From positions 1 to 64,000 of the forward strand of contig NZ_CADDWM010000011.1 of assembly GCF_902809835.1 (NCBI RefSeq): a DNA stretch of 64,000 nucleotides, in the 5' to 3' direction. The translations under genes were made by a program, and so were the position numbers. Under the pieces are notes generated by a model that worked only from the letters and a program-made list of their open reading frames with translations, did not search any database and had not been told where the DNA came from. Below, one piece after another: positions 53,753 through 62,298 of the stretch. Source of the DNA: Agromyces sp. Marseille-P2726 (GTDB taxonomy: Bacteria > Actinomycetota > Actinomycetes > Actinomycetales > Microbacteriaceae). The number at the start of each line of letters is the position of its first letter. Position 1 is the stretch's first letter.

Positions 53753-54702
53753 CACCCGCGCTCCACCCGCGCGACGGCCTCGCTGACCTCGCCGAGGCCC
53801 GCGAGCGACATCGCGTTCGGCCTCGGACGTGTGCGGGTTCCGTCGCGTCGGCCGCGGCGCCAGCCGTCGCGGAGCACGGCACGATCGCCGGATCGTGCGA
53901 ACGTCACGATCCAGCGTCGCACGCTCGAGACGCCGTACAGCGCCTTCTCGAGCGGCGCGAGGCTCCGGGATCGCCGGAACATCCAGAGCTTGTTGCGCAC
54001 CTCGTAGTAGAACCGGCCGCCGGGGTCGACGTCGGTCGATCCGAGGACCTTGGTCTTGTGCACGACGACCGAGGCCGGTACGTGGATGCCGCGTCGTCCC
54101 CGCAGCACCCGCGTCGAGTACTCGAAGTCGTCGTTCCAGATGAAGTAGTCGGCGATCGGCAGCCCGACCTCGCGGACGACGTCGGCGCGCACGAGCATGG
54201 AGACGAACGACGTGCTCCTCACCGGAATCCCACCCGCTCGCGCGGCGGCGAGGCGCTCGGCCCGGCTCGCGTAGGCCTTCGGACGCGGCGTGTTCATCGG
54301 GTGCTCGGTGCCGTCGGACCAGATCACGCGCGATCCCGCGGCGACGGCGTCTGCCCGACGCGCCGCGCGCAGCAGTTCGCCGAGCGCGCCGGGCTCCGGG
54401 ATGGTGTCGTCGTCCATGAGCCACAGCCAGTCGGGCGCATGCCGGTCGAGGGCCACGGCCATGCCCGCAGCGAAGCCGCCCGCGCCACCGGTGTTGCGCG
54501 GAAGCCGGACGAGGTCGACGAGGTCGCCGGCCGCCCGCGCGACGTCTGCCGTGTCGTCCGTCGATGCGTTGTCGACCACGACGATGGCGCTGACCGGCGT
54601 GTGCTGGGCGGCGACCGCGTCGAGCGCCTCGATGAGCAGGTCGCGCCGGTTGTAGGCGACGACGACGGCGACGACGCGCGGGCGCTCAGGTGACGTGCTC
54701 AT
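53752..54702 (-). CDS. Glycosyltransferase family 2 (GlfT1/rhamnosyltransferase-like)
   Basis: 316 residues. RVVAVVVAYNRRDLLIEALDAV, SAIVVVDNASTDDTADVA, the metal-binding WLWLMDDDTIPEPGAL, ADYFIWNDDFEYSTRVL and RFYYEVRNKLWMF are hallmarks of GT2 rhamnosyl- and galactofuranosyltransferases such as WbbL and GlfT1. It may link rhamnose or the first Galf to the lipid carrier, which would connect rmlABCD and glf; this is inference. ATG 54702 is chosen; a start at 54750 would add 16 unconserved residues. Confidence 0.9.
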   Translation of the reverse strand: MSTSPERPRVVAVVVAYNRRDLLIEALDAVAAQHTPVSAIVVVDNASTDDTADVARAAGDLVDLVRLPRNTGGAGGFAAGMAVALDRHAPDWLWLMDDDTIPEPGALGELLRAARRADAVAAGSRVIWSDGTEHPMNTPRPKAYASRAERLAAARAGGIPVRSTSFVSMLVRADVVREVGLPIADYFIWNDDFEYSTRVLRGRRGIHVPASVVVHKTKVLGSTDVDPGGRFYYEVRNKLWMFRRSRSLAPLEKALYGVSSVRRWIVTFARSGDRAVLRDGWRRGRRDGTRTRPRPNAMSLAGLGEVSEAVARVERG

Positions 54703-54786
54703 CAACTCTCGGACTCTCGGTGCGGCTCTGGGCTCACACCATCGTGCCATCTCCGGTCGGCACTGCCCGTCGGGCGTGGACGTGGA

Positions 54787-56157
54787 CTACTCGGCAGTCG
54801 GTTCCTCCGTCGCCGGAGTCGTGGCCGACACGACGAGCGAGCGGATGTACTCCCAATCGGGATCGGTGGGGTCGATGCCGTTCTCGGGCACGAGATCCAC
54901 CGTGACGACCGGCAGTTCCTTCGTCTTCATCGACAGGTTCACGAAGTACCCGAGCATCGTCTGGGGGATGTCGGTCTTCACCGTGTCCGCGCCCGCGGCG
55001 GCGACCTCCTGGAACTTCGTGAGCACGTTCGCCGGCGTGAACTGCTGCAGGATCGCCTCCTGCAGCACGGCCTGCCGTCGCATCCGCTCGTAGTCGCCGC
55101 CGGCGACGCCGTAGCGTGCGCGGCCGTACCAGAGTGCGTGGTACCCGTCGAGATGCTGCAGCCCCGGTTCGATCCATCCGTCGACACCCTCGTTGTCCTC
55201 GTCGCCGCCGATCGGGATGCGGGTCTCGACGTTGATGTCGACACCGCCGAGCGCGTTGATGAGCTGCTCGAATCCCTGCATGTCGATGAGCACGTAGTAC
55301 TGGATCTCGAGGCCCGTCACGCCCTCGGCCGCGTCGCGCATGGCCTCGATCCCGGGTTCGCTGCCCTCGGCCACGGCGTTCGGGTACATCTCGGGGCTCT
55401 TCAGCTCGACCTCGGTGTAGATCGAGTTCAGCTGGCAGACGTCGACGTCGCAGCCGTCGATCGCCCCGTACCCCTCGGGGTAGACCGCCGTCAGCGGCGA
55501 GTCGTCGGGGAACGGCACGTACTCGAGGTCACGAGGCAGGCCGATCGTGACCGCCTGCCCGGTCTCGGCGTCGATGCTCATGACCCTCATGCTGTCGGGG
55601 CGCATGCCCTCGCGGTCGGGTCCCGAGTCACCGCCCAGCAGCAGGATGTTGTAGCGGCCGTCGACCGGCGGTTCGGTGGGCCCGGCGATGAACACCGAGG
55701 CGAGGAATCCGCTCGCGGTCGTGGCGAGGTAGGCACCGTACGCGGCCGTCCCCGAGATCGCGACCATGACGGCGATCGAGAGCATCGCCACCCACGCCCG
55801 CGCCGAGGGAGCCGTCTTCACGAGCCGGACGAGGCGCAGCGTGTCGAGGCTCAGCACGACCCAGAGCACGGCGTAGAACGCGAGCACCGCGGCGACGATC
55901 CAGAGCGTGATGGTGGTCGAGAACACGGTGTACAACGCGGTGGGCCAGAGGAGCCAGACCACGAGCGCGACGATCACGAGGGACCACAGCGTGAGCGTCG
56001 CCCCGAGGCCGAACCGGCCGAGCCGGCGGTCGCCCGCGAGCACCTGTGCGGAGCCGGGGATGAGGAAGTTCAGCACGACGAGCCACCAGGCGCGTCGGGT
56101 CATGACGGTGCGCGAAGCGACGTCGGGGAAGCGGATCGGACTGGCGGCGAGGGTCAT
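54787..56157 (-). CDS. LytR-CpsA-Psr (LCP) family wall glycan transferase
   Basis: 456 residues. Four to five N-terminal membrane helices (about 25-155), more than the single helix of most LCP proteins, then the LCP catalytic domain: [54 protein letters not shown] and [27 protein letters not shown] enzymes transfer polyprenyl-linked glycans to peptidoglycan outside the cell, so this protein probably attaches the polysaccharide made by the upstream genes. ATG 56157 overlaps the purE stop (ATGA). Confidence 0.92.
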   Translation of the reverse strand: MTLAASPIRFPDVASRTVMTRRAWWLVVLNFLIPGSAQVLAGDRRLGRFGLGATLTLWSLVIVALVVWLLWPTALYTVFSTTITLWIVAAVLAFYAVLWVVLSLDTLRLVRLVKTAPSARAWVAMLSIAVMVAISGTAAYGAYLATTASGFLASVFIAGPTEPPVDGRYNILLLGGDSGPDREGMRPDSMRVMSIDAETGQAVTIGLPRDLEYVPFPDDSPLTAVYPEGYGAIDGCDVDVCQLNSIYTEVELKSPEMYPNAVAEGSEPGIEAMRDAAEGVTGLEIQYYVLIDMQGFEQLINALGGVDINVETRIPIGGDEDNEGVDGWIEPGLQHLDGYHALWYGRARYGVAGGDYERMRRQAVLQEAILQQFTPANVLTKFQEVAAAGADTVKTDIPQTMLGYFVNLSMKTKELPVVTVDLVPENGIDPTDPDWEYIRSLVVSATTPATEEPTAE

Positions 56158-56657
56158 CGGTTCGACTTGAGCCGTTCGTTCTTCTCCTCGACCAGGTCGG
56201 CGAGGGCGGTGGCGTAGTCGGCGAGCGCGCTGCTCAGCGCGGCGTCCGCGGTTGCCAGGATCCGGACCGCGGTGAGGCCGGCGTTCTTCGCGCCCCCGAT
56301 CGAGACCGTCGCGACCGGAACGCCCGCCGGCATCTGCACGATGGACAGCAGGGAGTCGAGCCCGTCGAGCCGGGACAGCGGAACGGGCACGCCGACGACG
56401 GGGAGCGTGGTGACCGAGGCGAGCATTCCGGGCAGGTGCGCCGCCCCGCCGGCCCCGGCGATGATGACCCGGAGACCGCGTCCGGCGGCCTCCTTGCCGT
56501 AGGCGACCATCTTCTCGGGGGTGCGGTGCGCGGAGACGACCTCCACCTCGTGCGCGACGCCGAATTCGTCGAGGAGTTCGGATGCCTCGCGCATCACGTT
56601 CCAGTCCGAGTCGGATCCCATCACGACGCCGACGAGCGGGGTGGTAGCAGCAGTCAC
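56154..56657 (-). CDS. purE: N5-carboxyaminoimidazole ribonucleotide mutase
   Basis: 167 residues from GTG 56657. The class I PurE motif GSDSDW near residue 14, SAHRTPEKM, and [11 protein letters not shown] are all present. It converts N5-CAIR to CAIR in purine synthesis, using the product of PurK (57938-59068). PurK is separated from it by an oppositely oriented glycosyltransferase gene. Minus-strand TACTAT lies 6 bases before the GTG, so purE has its own leaderless start. Confidence 0.96.
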   Translation of the reverse strand: MTAATTPLVGVVMGSDSDWNVMREASELLDEFGVAHEVEVVSAHRTPEKMVAYGKEAAGRGLRVIIAGAGGAAHLPGMLASVTTLPVVGVPVPLSRLDGLDSLLSIVQMPAGVPVATVSIGGAKNAGLTAVRILATADAALSSALADYATALADLVEEKNERLKSNR

Positions 56658-56663
56658 CCGACG

Positions 56664-56669
56664 ATAGTA
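56664..56669 (-). promoter_or_regulatory. -10 hexamer of purE
   Basis: TACTAT on the minus strand, 6 bases before GTG 56657. It would let purE and the LCP gene be transcribed without read-through from purK. Confidence 0.5.
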
Positions 56670-56755
56670 GAGCGGGGTGCTGTGAGATGGCCGGAGGCAC
56701 GCAGGCGGCGATCCCCGAGTCTCCACAGCCCTCCGTCGCCCCCGCCGGGAACGGT

Positions 56756-56761
56756 TAGATT
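56756..56761 (+). promoter_or_regulatory. -10 hexamer of the glycosyltransferase at 56789
   Basis: TAGATT with a leader of roughly 20 bases containing CGAGGAA before the start codon. Confidence 0.4.
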
Positions 56762-56788
56762 GAGTCCACGCCCGAGGAAATGAGGCCC

Positions 56789-57928
56789 ATGACCACGAGG
56801 TTGCGCGTCGTCGTCGACCAGCTCGTCGCTCCGGTTCCCGGAGCTGTGGGGCGCTACACGAAAGACCTGACCCGTGCCCTGATCGCGACGGCTCCGGCGA
56901 ACTGCGAGGTCGCCGGCATCGTGTCGTCCTCGCCCCCCACCGACTACGAGCTGATCGAGCGTGAACTTCCCGGTCTCGCCGACCTCTATCGCACCTCGCT
57001 CGCGCGCCGTGAGCTGGCGGCGGCCTGGCAGATGGGGCTGACCACGTCACCGGGCGGGGGCATCATCCATTCGCCCAGCCTGTTCGCCCCGCTCCGCAAG
57101 CACGACCGAGACGCGGGCAACCAGGTCGTCGTGACGGTGCACGACACCCTGGCGCTCAGCCATCCCGAGTCCCTGTCGACGGTCGAGTCCACCTGGCGAC
57201 GGGCGATGCTGAAGCGAGCGCGCAAGCATGCCGACGCGATCGTCGTCTCGACGCACGCGCTCGCGGTGCGGCTCGGCGAGCACTACGACTTCGGAGATCG
57301 GATCCGCGTGATCAGCACCGCGGCACGCTCGGGATTGCAGATTCCCCACGACGCCGGCGAGCGGGCGGCCGAGCTCGGCCTGCCGCGCGACTACCTCGTC
57401 ACGATCGGCTCGCTCGAGCCGCTCCGAGGCGTCGCCGATGTGCTCGCCGCGCTCGGTCGTCCGGGCATGCCCGAAGTGCCGCTGGTCGTGCTCGGTCCCC
57501 GGGAGTGGGGCGAGCAGCAGCTCGCCACCGTCGCCGAGGAGTCGGGACTGCGCCGGGAGTTCGTCCGCTCGTTCGATTCGCTGAGCGACAGCGACCTCGC
57601 GGTCGTCATCGGCGGCGCGACGGCGTTCATCGCTCCGTCGCACGAGGAGGGCGACCCGGCGACCCTGATCGAGGCGTTCTCCCTCGGCACTCCCGTCATC
57701 CATTCCGACATCCCCGAGTACACCGAGACCGCGGCCGGTGCCGCCATCTCGGTTCCGGTCGGGGTCGCCGACGAGGGCTACGTGAACCGCCTCGCCGCAG
57801 CGATCTCCACCGTCGTCACCGATGGAGTCCTCTCCGACCGGCTGTCGATCACCGGCCAGGACCGGGCCCGCAGCTTCAGCTGGCCCGACTCGGCCGAGCG
57901 GGTCTGGCAGCTGCACGCCGACCTCTGA
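56789..57928 (+). CDS. Glycosyltransferase family 4 inserted between purE and purK
   Basis: 379 residues. [21 protein letters not shown] (glycine-rich GT4 N-terminus), [48 protein letters not shown] and the donor-binding [23 protein letters not shown] with the conserved Glu. Closest in layout to actinobacterial mannosyltransferase-type GT4 enzymes. ATG 56789 is chosen; ATG 56780 adds MRP. It is on the opposite strand to purE and purK, with its own promoter. Confidence 0.88.
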   Translation: MTTRLRVVVDQLVAPVPGAVGRYTKDLTRALIATAPANCEVAGIVSSSPPTDYELIERELPGLADLYRTSLARRELAAAWQMGLTTSPGGGIIHSPSLFAPLRKHDRDAGNQVVVTVHDTLALSHPESLSTVESTWRRAMLKRARKHADAIVVSTHALAVRLGEHYDFGDRIRVISTAARSGLQIPHDAGERAAELGLPRDYLVTIGSLEPLRGVADVLAALGRPGMPEVPLVVLGPREWGEQQLATVAEESGLRREFVRSFDSLSDSDLAVVIGGATAFIAPSHEEGDPATLIEAFSLGTPVIHSDIPEYTETAAGAAISVPVGVADEGYVNRLAAAISTVVTDGVLSDRLSITGQDRARSFSWPDSAERVWQLHADL

Positions 57929-57937
57929 GCAGACGCC

Positions 57938-59068
57938 TCAGTCGTGGAGGAACGCCGCCGCCGCGCGGGCCTCGTACACGACGTCGTCGAGATCGGAGCC
58001 GATCGCCGTGACGTGGCCGACCTTGCGACCCGGACGCGGCTGCTTGCCGTAGTTGTGCAGCTTCACGGTCGGATGCCCCGCCAGCGCCTCCGCGTACCGG
58101 TCGGTCATGGTGCCCTGATCGGGGCCCCCGAGCACGTTCACCATCACCGCCCACGGCTCGTGGCTGCCCGTGCCGCCGAGCGGCAGGTCGAGGACGGCAC
58201 GCAGGTGCTGCTCGAACTGCCCCGTCGTGGAGCCGTCCATCGACCAGTGCCCGCTGTTGTGCGGCCGCATCGCCAGCTCGTTCACGAGCACGCGATTGTC
58301 GATGGTCTCGAAGAGCTCGACGGCGAGGACGCCGGTGACGTCGAGGCCCTCGGCGATCGTGATCGCGACGTCGGCCGCGACATCCGCGAGCAGGCCGGCC
58401 GACTTGGGCGCTGGAGCGATGACCTCGCTGCAGATGCCGCCGACCTGGACGGTCTCGACCACGGGCCATGCGGCGATCTCGCCCGAAGGCCGACGAGCGA
58501 CGAGCTGGGCGAGCTCACGGCGGAAGTCGATGAGCTCCTCGGCGAGCAGGGCGCCACCGCGACCGTCCTCCGCGGCGGTGGTGAACCACTCCGCGACCTC
58601 GGCGCCCCCGTGCACCACGCGCACGCCCTTGCCGTCGTATCCCCCGCGCGGGGTCTTCACGACAGCGGTGCCGCCGTGGTCGGCGATGAAGTCGTCGAGG
58701 TCGCCGACGGTCTCGACACGAGCCCAGTCGGGCACCGGCAGGCCGAGCTCCGAGAGGCGTTGCCGCATGAGCAGCTTGTCCTGCGCGTACCGGAGCGCCT
58801 CGGGCCCGGGATGCACCCGCACCCCGGCGTCGACGAGCGCGTGCAGCACGTCTTGAGGGACGTGCTCGTGGTCGAACGTGATCACGTCGACCTCGCGGGC
58901 GAACCCGAGCACCGTGTCGGTGTCGGTGTAGTCGCCGACCTGCCAGGTGGCGAGGGCCGCAGACATGCCCTCGGCTTCGGCGAGCACCCGGAGCTCGACT
59001 CCGAGCTCGATCGCCGCCGGGATCATCATGCGGGCGAGCTGCCCGCCGCCGATCACTCCGACCCGCAC
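57938..59068 (-). CDS. purK: 5-(carboxyamino)imidazole ribonucleotide synthase
   Basis: 376 residues, ATP-grasp fold. VGVIGGGQLARMM opens the protein; VITFDHEHVP, VKTPRGGYDGKGV (ATP-binding) and LVNELAMRPHNSGHWSMDG are diagnostic. It carboxylates AIR to N5-CAIR with ATP and bicarbonate for PurE. GTG 59068 is chosen because the family starts at MRVGVIGGGQ and GGGAG lies 6 bases upstream; a GTG at 59098 is 10 codons earlier. Convergent with the GT4 gene, 9 bases away. Confidence 0.96.
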   Translation of the reverse strand: MRVGVIGGGQLARMMIPAAIELGVELRVLAEAEGMSAALATWQVGDYTDTDTVLGFAREVDVITFDHEHVPQDVLHALVDAGVRVHPGPEALRYAQDKLLMRQRLSELGLPVPDWARVETVGDLDDFIADHGGTAVVKTPRGGYDGKGVRVVHGGAEVAEWFTTAAEDGRGGALLAEELIDFRRELAQLVARRPSGEIAAWPVVETVQVGGICSEVIAPAPKSAGLLADVAADVAITIAEGLDVTGVLAVELFETIDNRVLVNELAMRPHNSGHWSMDGSTTGQFEQHLRAVLDLPLGGTGSHEPWAVMVNVLGGPDQGTMTDRYAEALAGHPTVKLHNYGKQPRPGRKVGHVTAIGSDLDDVVYEARAAAAFLHD

Positions 59069-59143
59069 CAAGAACTCCCTCACGCTCGCTTCCGGCACCC
59101 CCGGCGGCGCGCCCCGTTCAGTCTAGGCCGCAGCGGCACGGCA

Positions 59144-59149
59144 TAGGAT
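59144..59149 (+). promoter_or_regulatory. -10 hexamer of the gtrA-like gene
   Basis: TAGGAT, 6 bases before GTG 59156, in the 87-base divergent gap from purK. Consistent with a leaderless transcript. Confidence 0.5.
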
Positions 59150-59155
59150 GAGCCG

Positions 59156-59782
59156 GTGTCCACCAGCACCGGCAGCCTGCCAAGCCGTCTCTGGCACGGT
59201 TTCCTCGCGTATCTCGTGAAGTTCGGCGTGGTGGGCCTCATCGGGCTGCTCATCGATGTCGCCCTGTTCAACCTGCTCCGCCTCGGGGTCTTCGGTGAGG
59301 GCCACTGGGCGCAGTCGGCGATCGGCGCGAAGACCATCTCGACGAGCGTCGCCATCATCTTCAACTGGCTCGGCAACCGGTACTGGACCTTCCGACGGCA
59401 TCGCCGGCGCAACTACGTGCGCGAATTCGCCGAGTACGCGGTCGTCTCGCTCGGTGGCATGGCGATCGCGCTCGCATGCCTCTGGATCAGCCACCACGCG
59501 CTGGGCTTCACGAGCCTGCTGGCCGACAACATCGCGACGAACGTCGTGGGGCTCGCGCTCGGCACGGCCTTCCGGTTCCTGCTCTACCGCTACTGGGTCT
59601 ACGGGCACCACCGCGCCGACGGCCTCTCCAACATCGACCGCGTCGAGGAGGCGCAGCGGGCGCTGTTCGAAGAGCCCGAGGCGGCGCCGGTCCTTGCGCC
59701 CGCCGACGTGCCCGACACCGGGTCCGTCGCTGCTCCCGCCGAGGGGCCGTCAGGAGCCGAGCAACCCGAGAGCCGGCGCTAG
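59156..59782 (+). CDS. GtrA family membrane protein
   Basis: 208 residues from GTG 59156. Four membrane helices with GtrA signatures: YLVKFGVVGLIGLLIDVALFN, FNWLGNRYWTFRRHRRR, EYAVVSLGGMAIALACL and AFRFLLYRYWVY. An acidic, alanine/proline-rich cytoplasmic tail of about 50 residues follows. GtrA proteins help translocate polyprenyl-phosphate sugars for glycan modification. I recall the same family beside purK in M. tuberculosis. Its TAG stop shares CTAG with the stop of the convergent gene. Confidence 0.9.
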   Translation: MSTSTGSLPSRLWHGFLAYLVKFGVVGLIGLLIDVALFNLLRLGVFGEGHWAQSAIGAKTISTSVAIIFNWLGNRYWTFRRHRRRNYVREFAEYAVVSLGGMAIALACLWISHHALGFTSLLADNIATNVVGLALGTAFRFLLYRYWVYGHHRADGLSNIDRVEEAQRALFEEPEAAPVLAPADVPDTGSVAAPAEGPSGAEQPESRR

Positions 59783-60621
59783 CTCGACGCGGCCGCCGCC
59801 TGGAACCAGGGCGGATACACGGCGACCCGGGTGCGCAGGCCGACGGCGTCGAGGGCGGCACGCACTCGGTCGCGAACGGGCTCGTTGCCGACCGCGATGA
59901 GGATCACGCGCTCCAGCGGGAGGTTTTCGCGCACGAGGAACTCCGCCGAGAGCAGCCGGGCTCCCTCGTCGTCTCGGTGCACCCGCTGCAGCAGGCGCAG
60001 CACCGCGGGCCACGACGAGGCCATGGCGACGCCTCCGGCCGCGGCATCCGAGTCGCTCACGACGACCGTGCCGGGCGACTCGGTGCGCGCGCCGACGGCG
60101 CTCGTGACCGAACTGACGAGGATGACGTGATCGGCCGCCGGGCGTTCGACGGCGTGCGGCGCGAGCCGGGGATCAGGCGTCCCGGTGCGCACCGCGTTCC
60201 AGACGTGTGCGTCGGTCGAGAGGAGGAACGGCACGTAGTCGGCGACGACCGACTCGGTGCCGTCGACGGTCGCCGAGCGGCGGAAGGCACGCGCATCGGG
60301 CGCCGAGATGTCGACCTTCGGCGTCGCGCCCGCCGAATCCGCGAGGATCGCTCCTTCGCCGAGGATCGACGCGAGGTTCTCGAGATGGGTGACGTGGTAG
60401 ATGCGGACCGTCTTCGGGTCGAGGGGCGGGTCGACCAGGCTGCGCGCCTTGGTGCCTGCCACCCTCGATGCCGGCTTCGACGGCCTGGCCGATCGCCCAC
60501 CGCCCTGGCTCGCCCGGGAGGCCGGCGCAGCGGTCGCCCTCGGTTTCGCCTCAGGTTCCTTCGGGGGGAAGCAGATGGCGCAGAGGCCATCGTCGAAACC
60601 GTGGATGCATTCGTCGGCCAA
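59779..60621 (-). CDS. DarT-like (DUF4433) ADP-ribosyltransferase with N-terminal zinc-finger motif
   Basis: 280 residues from TTG 60621, preceded by AAGGG at 6 bases; GTG starts at 60648 and 60660 are alternatives. Residues 5-17 form a C-x-H-x6-C-x2-C motif. After a basic linker, the DarT/DUF4433 fold starts at IYHVTHLENLASIL (74-87), with VADYVPFLLST (126-136), ADHVILVSSV and the catalytic-Glu motif SAEFLV (Glu227). DarT enzymes ADP-ribosylate thymidine in single-stranded DNA and are normally paired with a DarG macrodomain antitoxin; none is adjacent here. The family call is from motifs; toxicity and activity are inferred. Confidence 0.75.
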   Translation of the reverse strand: MADECIHGFDDGLCAICFPPKEPEAKPRATAAPASRASQGGGRSARPSKPASRVAGTKARSLVDPPLDPKTVRIYHVTHLENLASILGEGAILADSAGATPKVDISAPDARAFRRSATVDGTESVVADYVPFLLSTDAHVWNAVRTGTPDPRLAPHAVERPAADHVILVSSVTSAVGARTESPGTVVVSDSDAAAGGVAMASSWPAVLRLLQRVHRDDEGARLLSAEFLVRENLPLERVILIAVGNEPVRDRVRAALDAVGLRTRVAVYPPWFQAAAASS

Positions 60622-60717
60622 GTGGAACCCTTCATCGCCGGCTCGCACTCGGGGGCGCACGAGCCACCCTCTCTACGTTACGTCCTCGTGGCCGGCTTCA
60701 TCCCGTCGGGGCGGAGT

Positions 60718-61269
60718 TCAGCGACGACCCCAGACGATGGTGTCGCCGTCGTCGATGGATCGGTCGGCAGCGCGCCAGTCGGCGCCCGACTCGGCCATCA
60801 GCTCCTGGATCGCGGCCTGCACGAGACCAGGACGCGGGACGTCATGCAGTACGAGCGGCATCTCCGCCCCGGTGTCGATCCGCACGTCTCCGGACCCGAA
60901 CGCGCCCTGCACCCAGGTCCGGCGCACCGCCACGTCGTAGCCGCGGCTGAGGAGCAGCTCCCGGCGCATGCGCACGAAGAGCCCGCTCCGCACGATGATC
61001 CTGCGGTTCGTGATGGTGACCCGGCCCGCGAGCCAGGCGAGGAACGGCAGCAGGCACCCGAAGACCACGAGGAGCGCCGCGGCCCCTGCGATGGCGAGCC
61101 GTTGCCAGAGCTCGGGCAGCACGGCGAGCGCATAGGCCAGGCCGCCCGCGACGGCGATGAGCACCAGCGTCGGGAGGGTGAGCACGCGAGCATGTCGTCG
61201 AATCCGGGCGACGACGCGTTCGGGCGGCCCGGCGGGCTGGCCGGAAGCCCGGCGTGCGGCTCGGCTCAT
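60718..61269 (-). CDS. Bacterial PH-domain membrane protein
   Basis: 183 residues. Two membrane helices (about 32-50 and 57-80) and a bacterial pleckstrin-homology-like domain: GRVTITNRRIIVRSGLFVRM, RRELLLSRGYDVAVRRTWV, GAFGSGDVRIDTG. Function unknown. It starts 4 bases after the birA stop on the same strand, the arrangement I recall in mycobacteria (Rv3278c/birA). The 96 bases between it and the DarT-like gene show nothing recognisable. Confidence 0.85.
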   Translation of the reverse strand: MSRAARRASGQPAGPPERVVARIRRHARVLTLPTLVLIAVAGGLAYALAVLPELWQRLAIAGAAALLVVFGCLLPFLAWLAGRVTITNRRIIVRSGLFVRMRRELLLSRGYDVAVRRTWVQGAFGSGDVRIDTGAEMPLVLHDVPRPGLVQAAIQELMAESGADWRAADRSIDDGDTIVWGRR

Positions 61270-61273
61270 GCGC

Positions 61274-62173
61274 TCATCCGTACCTCAGGTGCGTGATGTC
61301 CCCTGCCGACACCGTCTGCGCCTCGCCGTTCCGGTCGCGCACGACGAGGCGACCGTCGCCGTCGAGCCGTTCGGCCGTGCCGACGAGTTCCTGGTCGGCG
61401 GGAAGGCGCACGTGCACGGCCGAGCCCAGTGTGCCGCACAGGGCGGCGACGCGTTCGGCGATACCGCTCGACGCGGCATCCCCGCCGTGTTCGGCGAGTG
61501 TGCCCACGAGGGCGAGCAACCGGGTGAGATAGGCCGCCAGGACCGCGTCCGCATCGGGGCGCACTCCGGTCGCCAGCAACAACGAGGTCGACGTGAGGGT
61601 CGGCAGGTCGTGCTCGTCGAGCGTGAGATTGAGCCCGGCGCCGACGACGACTCCGGCACCGGGTGCTGCACTGGCATCCATGCCCGACCCGGACGGAGCA
61701 CCGGCCGGTGCCGTCGGCGGCAGCAGTTCCGAGAGGATGCCGCAGACCTTGTAGCCCGCCACGAGCACGTCGTTCGGCCACTTCAACTCGACCCGGATGC
61801 CGCCGGTGCCGTCGTCTTCGTCGCCCCGGAGCTGCAGGGCCGCACGCTCGACCTCGCCGCGCACCGCCTCGGTCATCGCCGCACCCGCGATCAGCGGGAT
61901 CCACCCGTAGGCCTCGAGTGGAAGCGGTGTTCCACCCGGCCCCTCGGGGCGAAGGAGCACCGAGATCGCGAGCGTCTTGCCGGTGGGCGCCAGCCAGGTG
62001 CGGCCGAGGCGTCCGCGGCCATGGGTCTGGTCGTCGGTCACGATCACCGATCCGTGCGGCCATTCCGCCGCCTCTGGCCCGGTCGCAGCCGCCCGCAGGT
62101 CGTCGTTCGTCGATCCGGTGGTGGTGACGAATTCCAGGCGCGGCACCGATGCGCGGCTCAGCGGAAGCTCCAT
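61274..62173 (-). CDS. birA: Biotin-[acetyl-CoA-carboxylase] ligase
   Basis: 299 residues, catalytic class without an N-terminal DNA-binding domain. The biotinyl-AMP loop GRGRLGRTW is at 52-60, KWPNDVL at 131-137 and a second lysine region GYKVCGIL follows; the C-terminal SH3-like domain is present. It biotinylates the carrier subunit of acyl-CoA carboxylase, whose beta subunit gene is divergent next door. ATG 62173 (MELPLSRASVPRLEF) is chosen over 62230. Confidence 0.93.
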   Translation of the reverse strand: MELPLSRASVPRLEFVTTTGSTNDDLRAAATGPEAAEWPHGSVIVTDDQTHGRGRLGRTWLAPTGKTLAISVLLRPEGPGGTPLPLEAYGWIPLIAGAAMTEAVRGEVERAALQLRGDEDDGTGGIRVELKWPNDVLVAGYKVCGILSELLPPTAPAGAPSGSGMDASAAPGAGVVVGAGLNLTLDEHDLPTLTSTSLLLATGVRPDADAVLAAYLTRLLALVGTLAEHGGDAASSGIAERVAALCGTLGSAVHVRLPADQELVGTAERLDGDGRLVVRDRNGEAQTVSAGDITHLRYG

Positions 62174-62285
62174 GTCGACAGTCTTCCAGTTCCCCGTCTT
62201 CCCGCTCTCTGCGCCACGGGAAGGCACCATGTCAGCGCGTGGATTTGTAGGAAAGCATCAACGAAGTGGCCAGGATGCTCGCCGG

Positions 62286-62291
62286 TAGAGT
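62286..62291 (+). promoter_or_regulatory. -10 hexamer of the acyl-CoA carboxylase beta gene
   Basis: TAGAGT, 7 bases before GTG 62299, in the 125-base divergent gap from birA. Consistent with a leaderless transcript. Confidence 0.5.
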
Positions 62292-62298
62292 GAACGGC

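Noticed and set aside
49352-54007. A 1551-codon plus-strand open frame
   Set aside because: It runs antisense to galE2, the FG-GAP gene and a GT2 gene; the composition is low-complexity His/Arg/Pro/Ala-rich, as expected for the opposite strand of high-GC genes.
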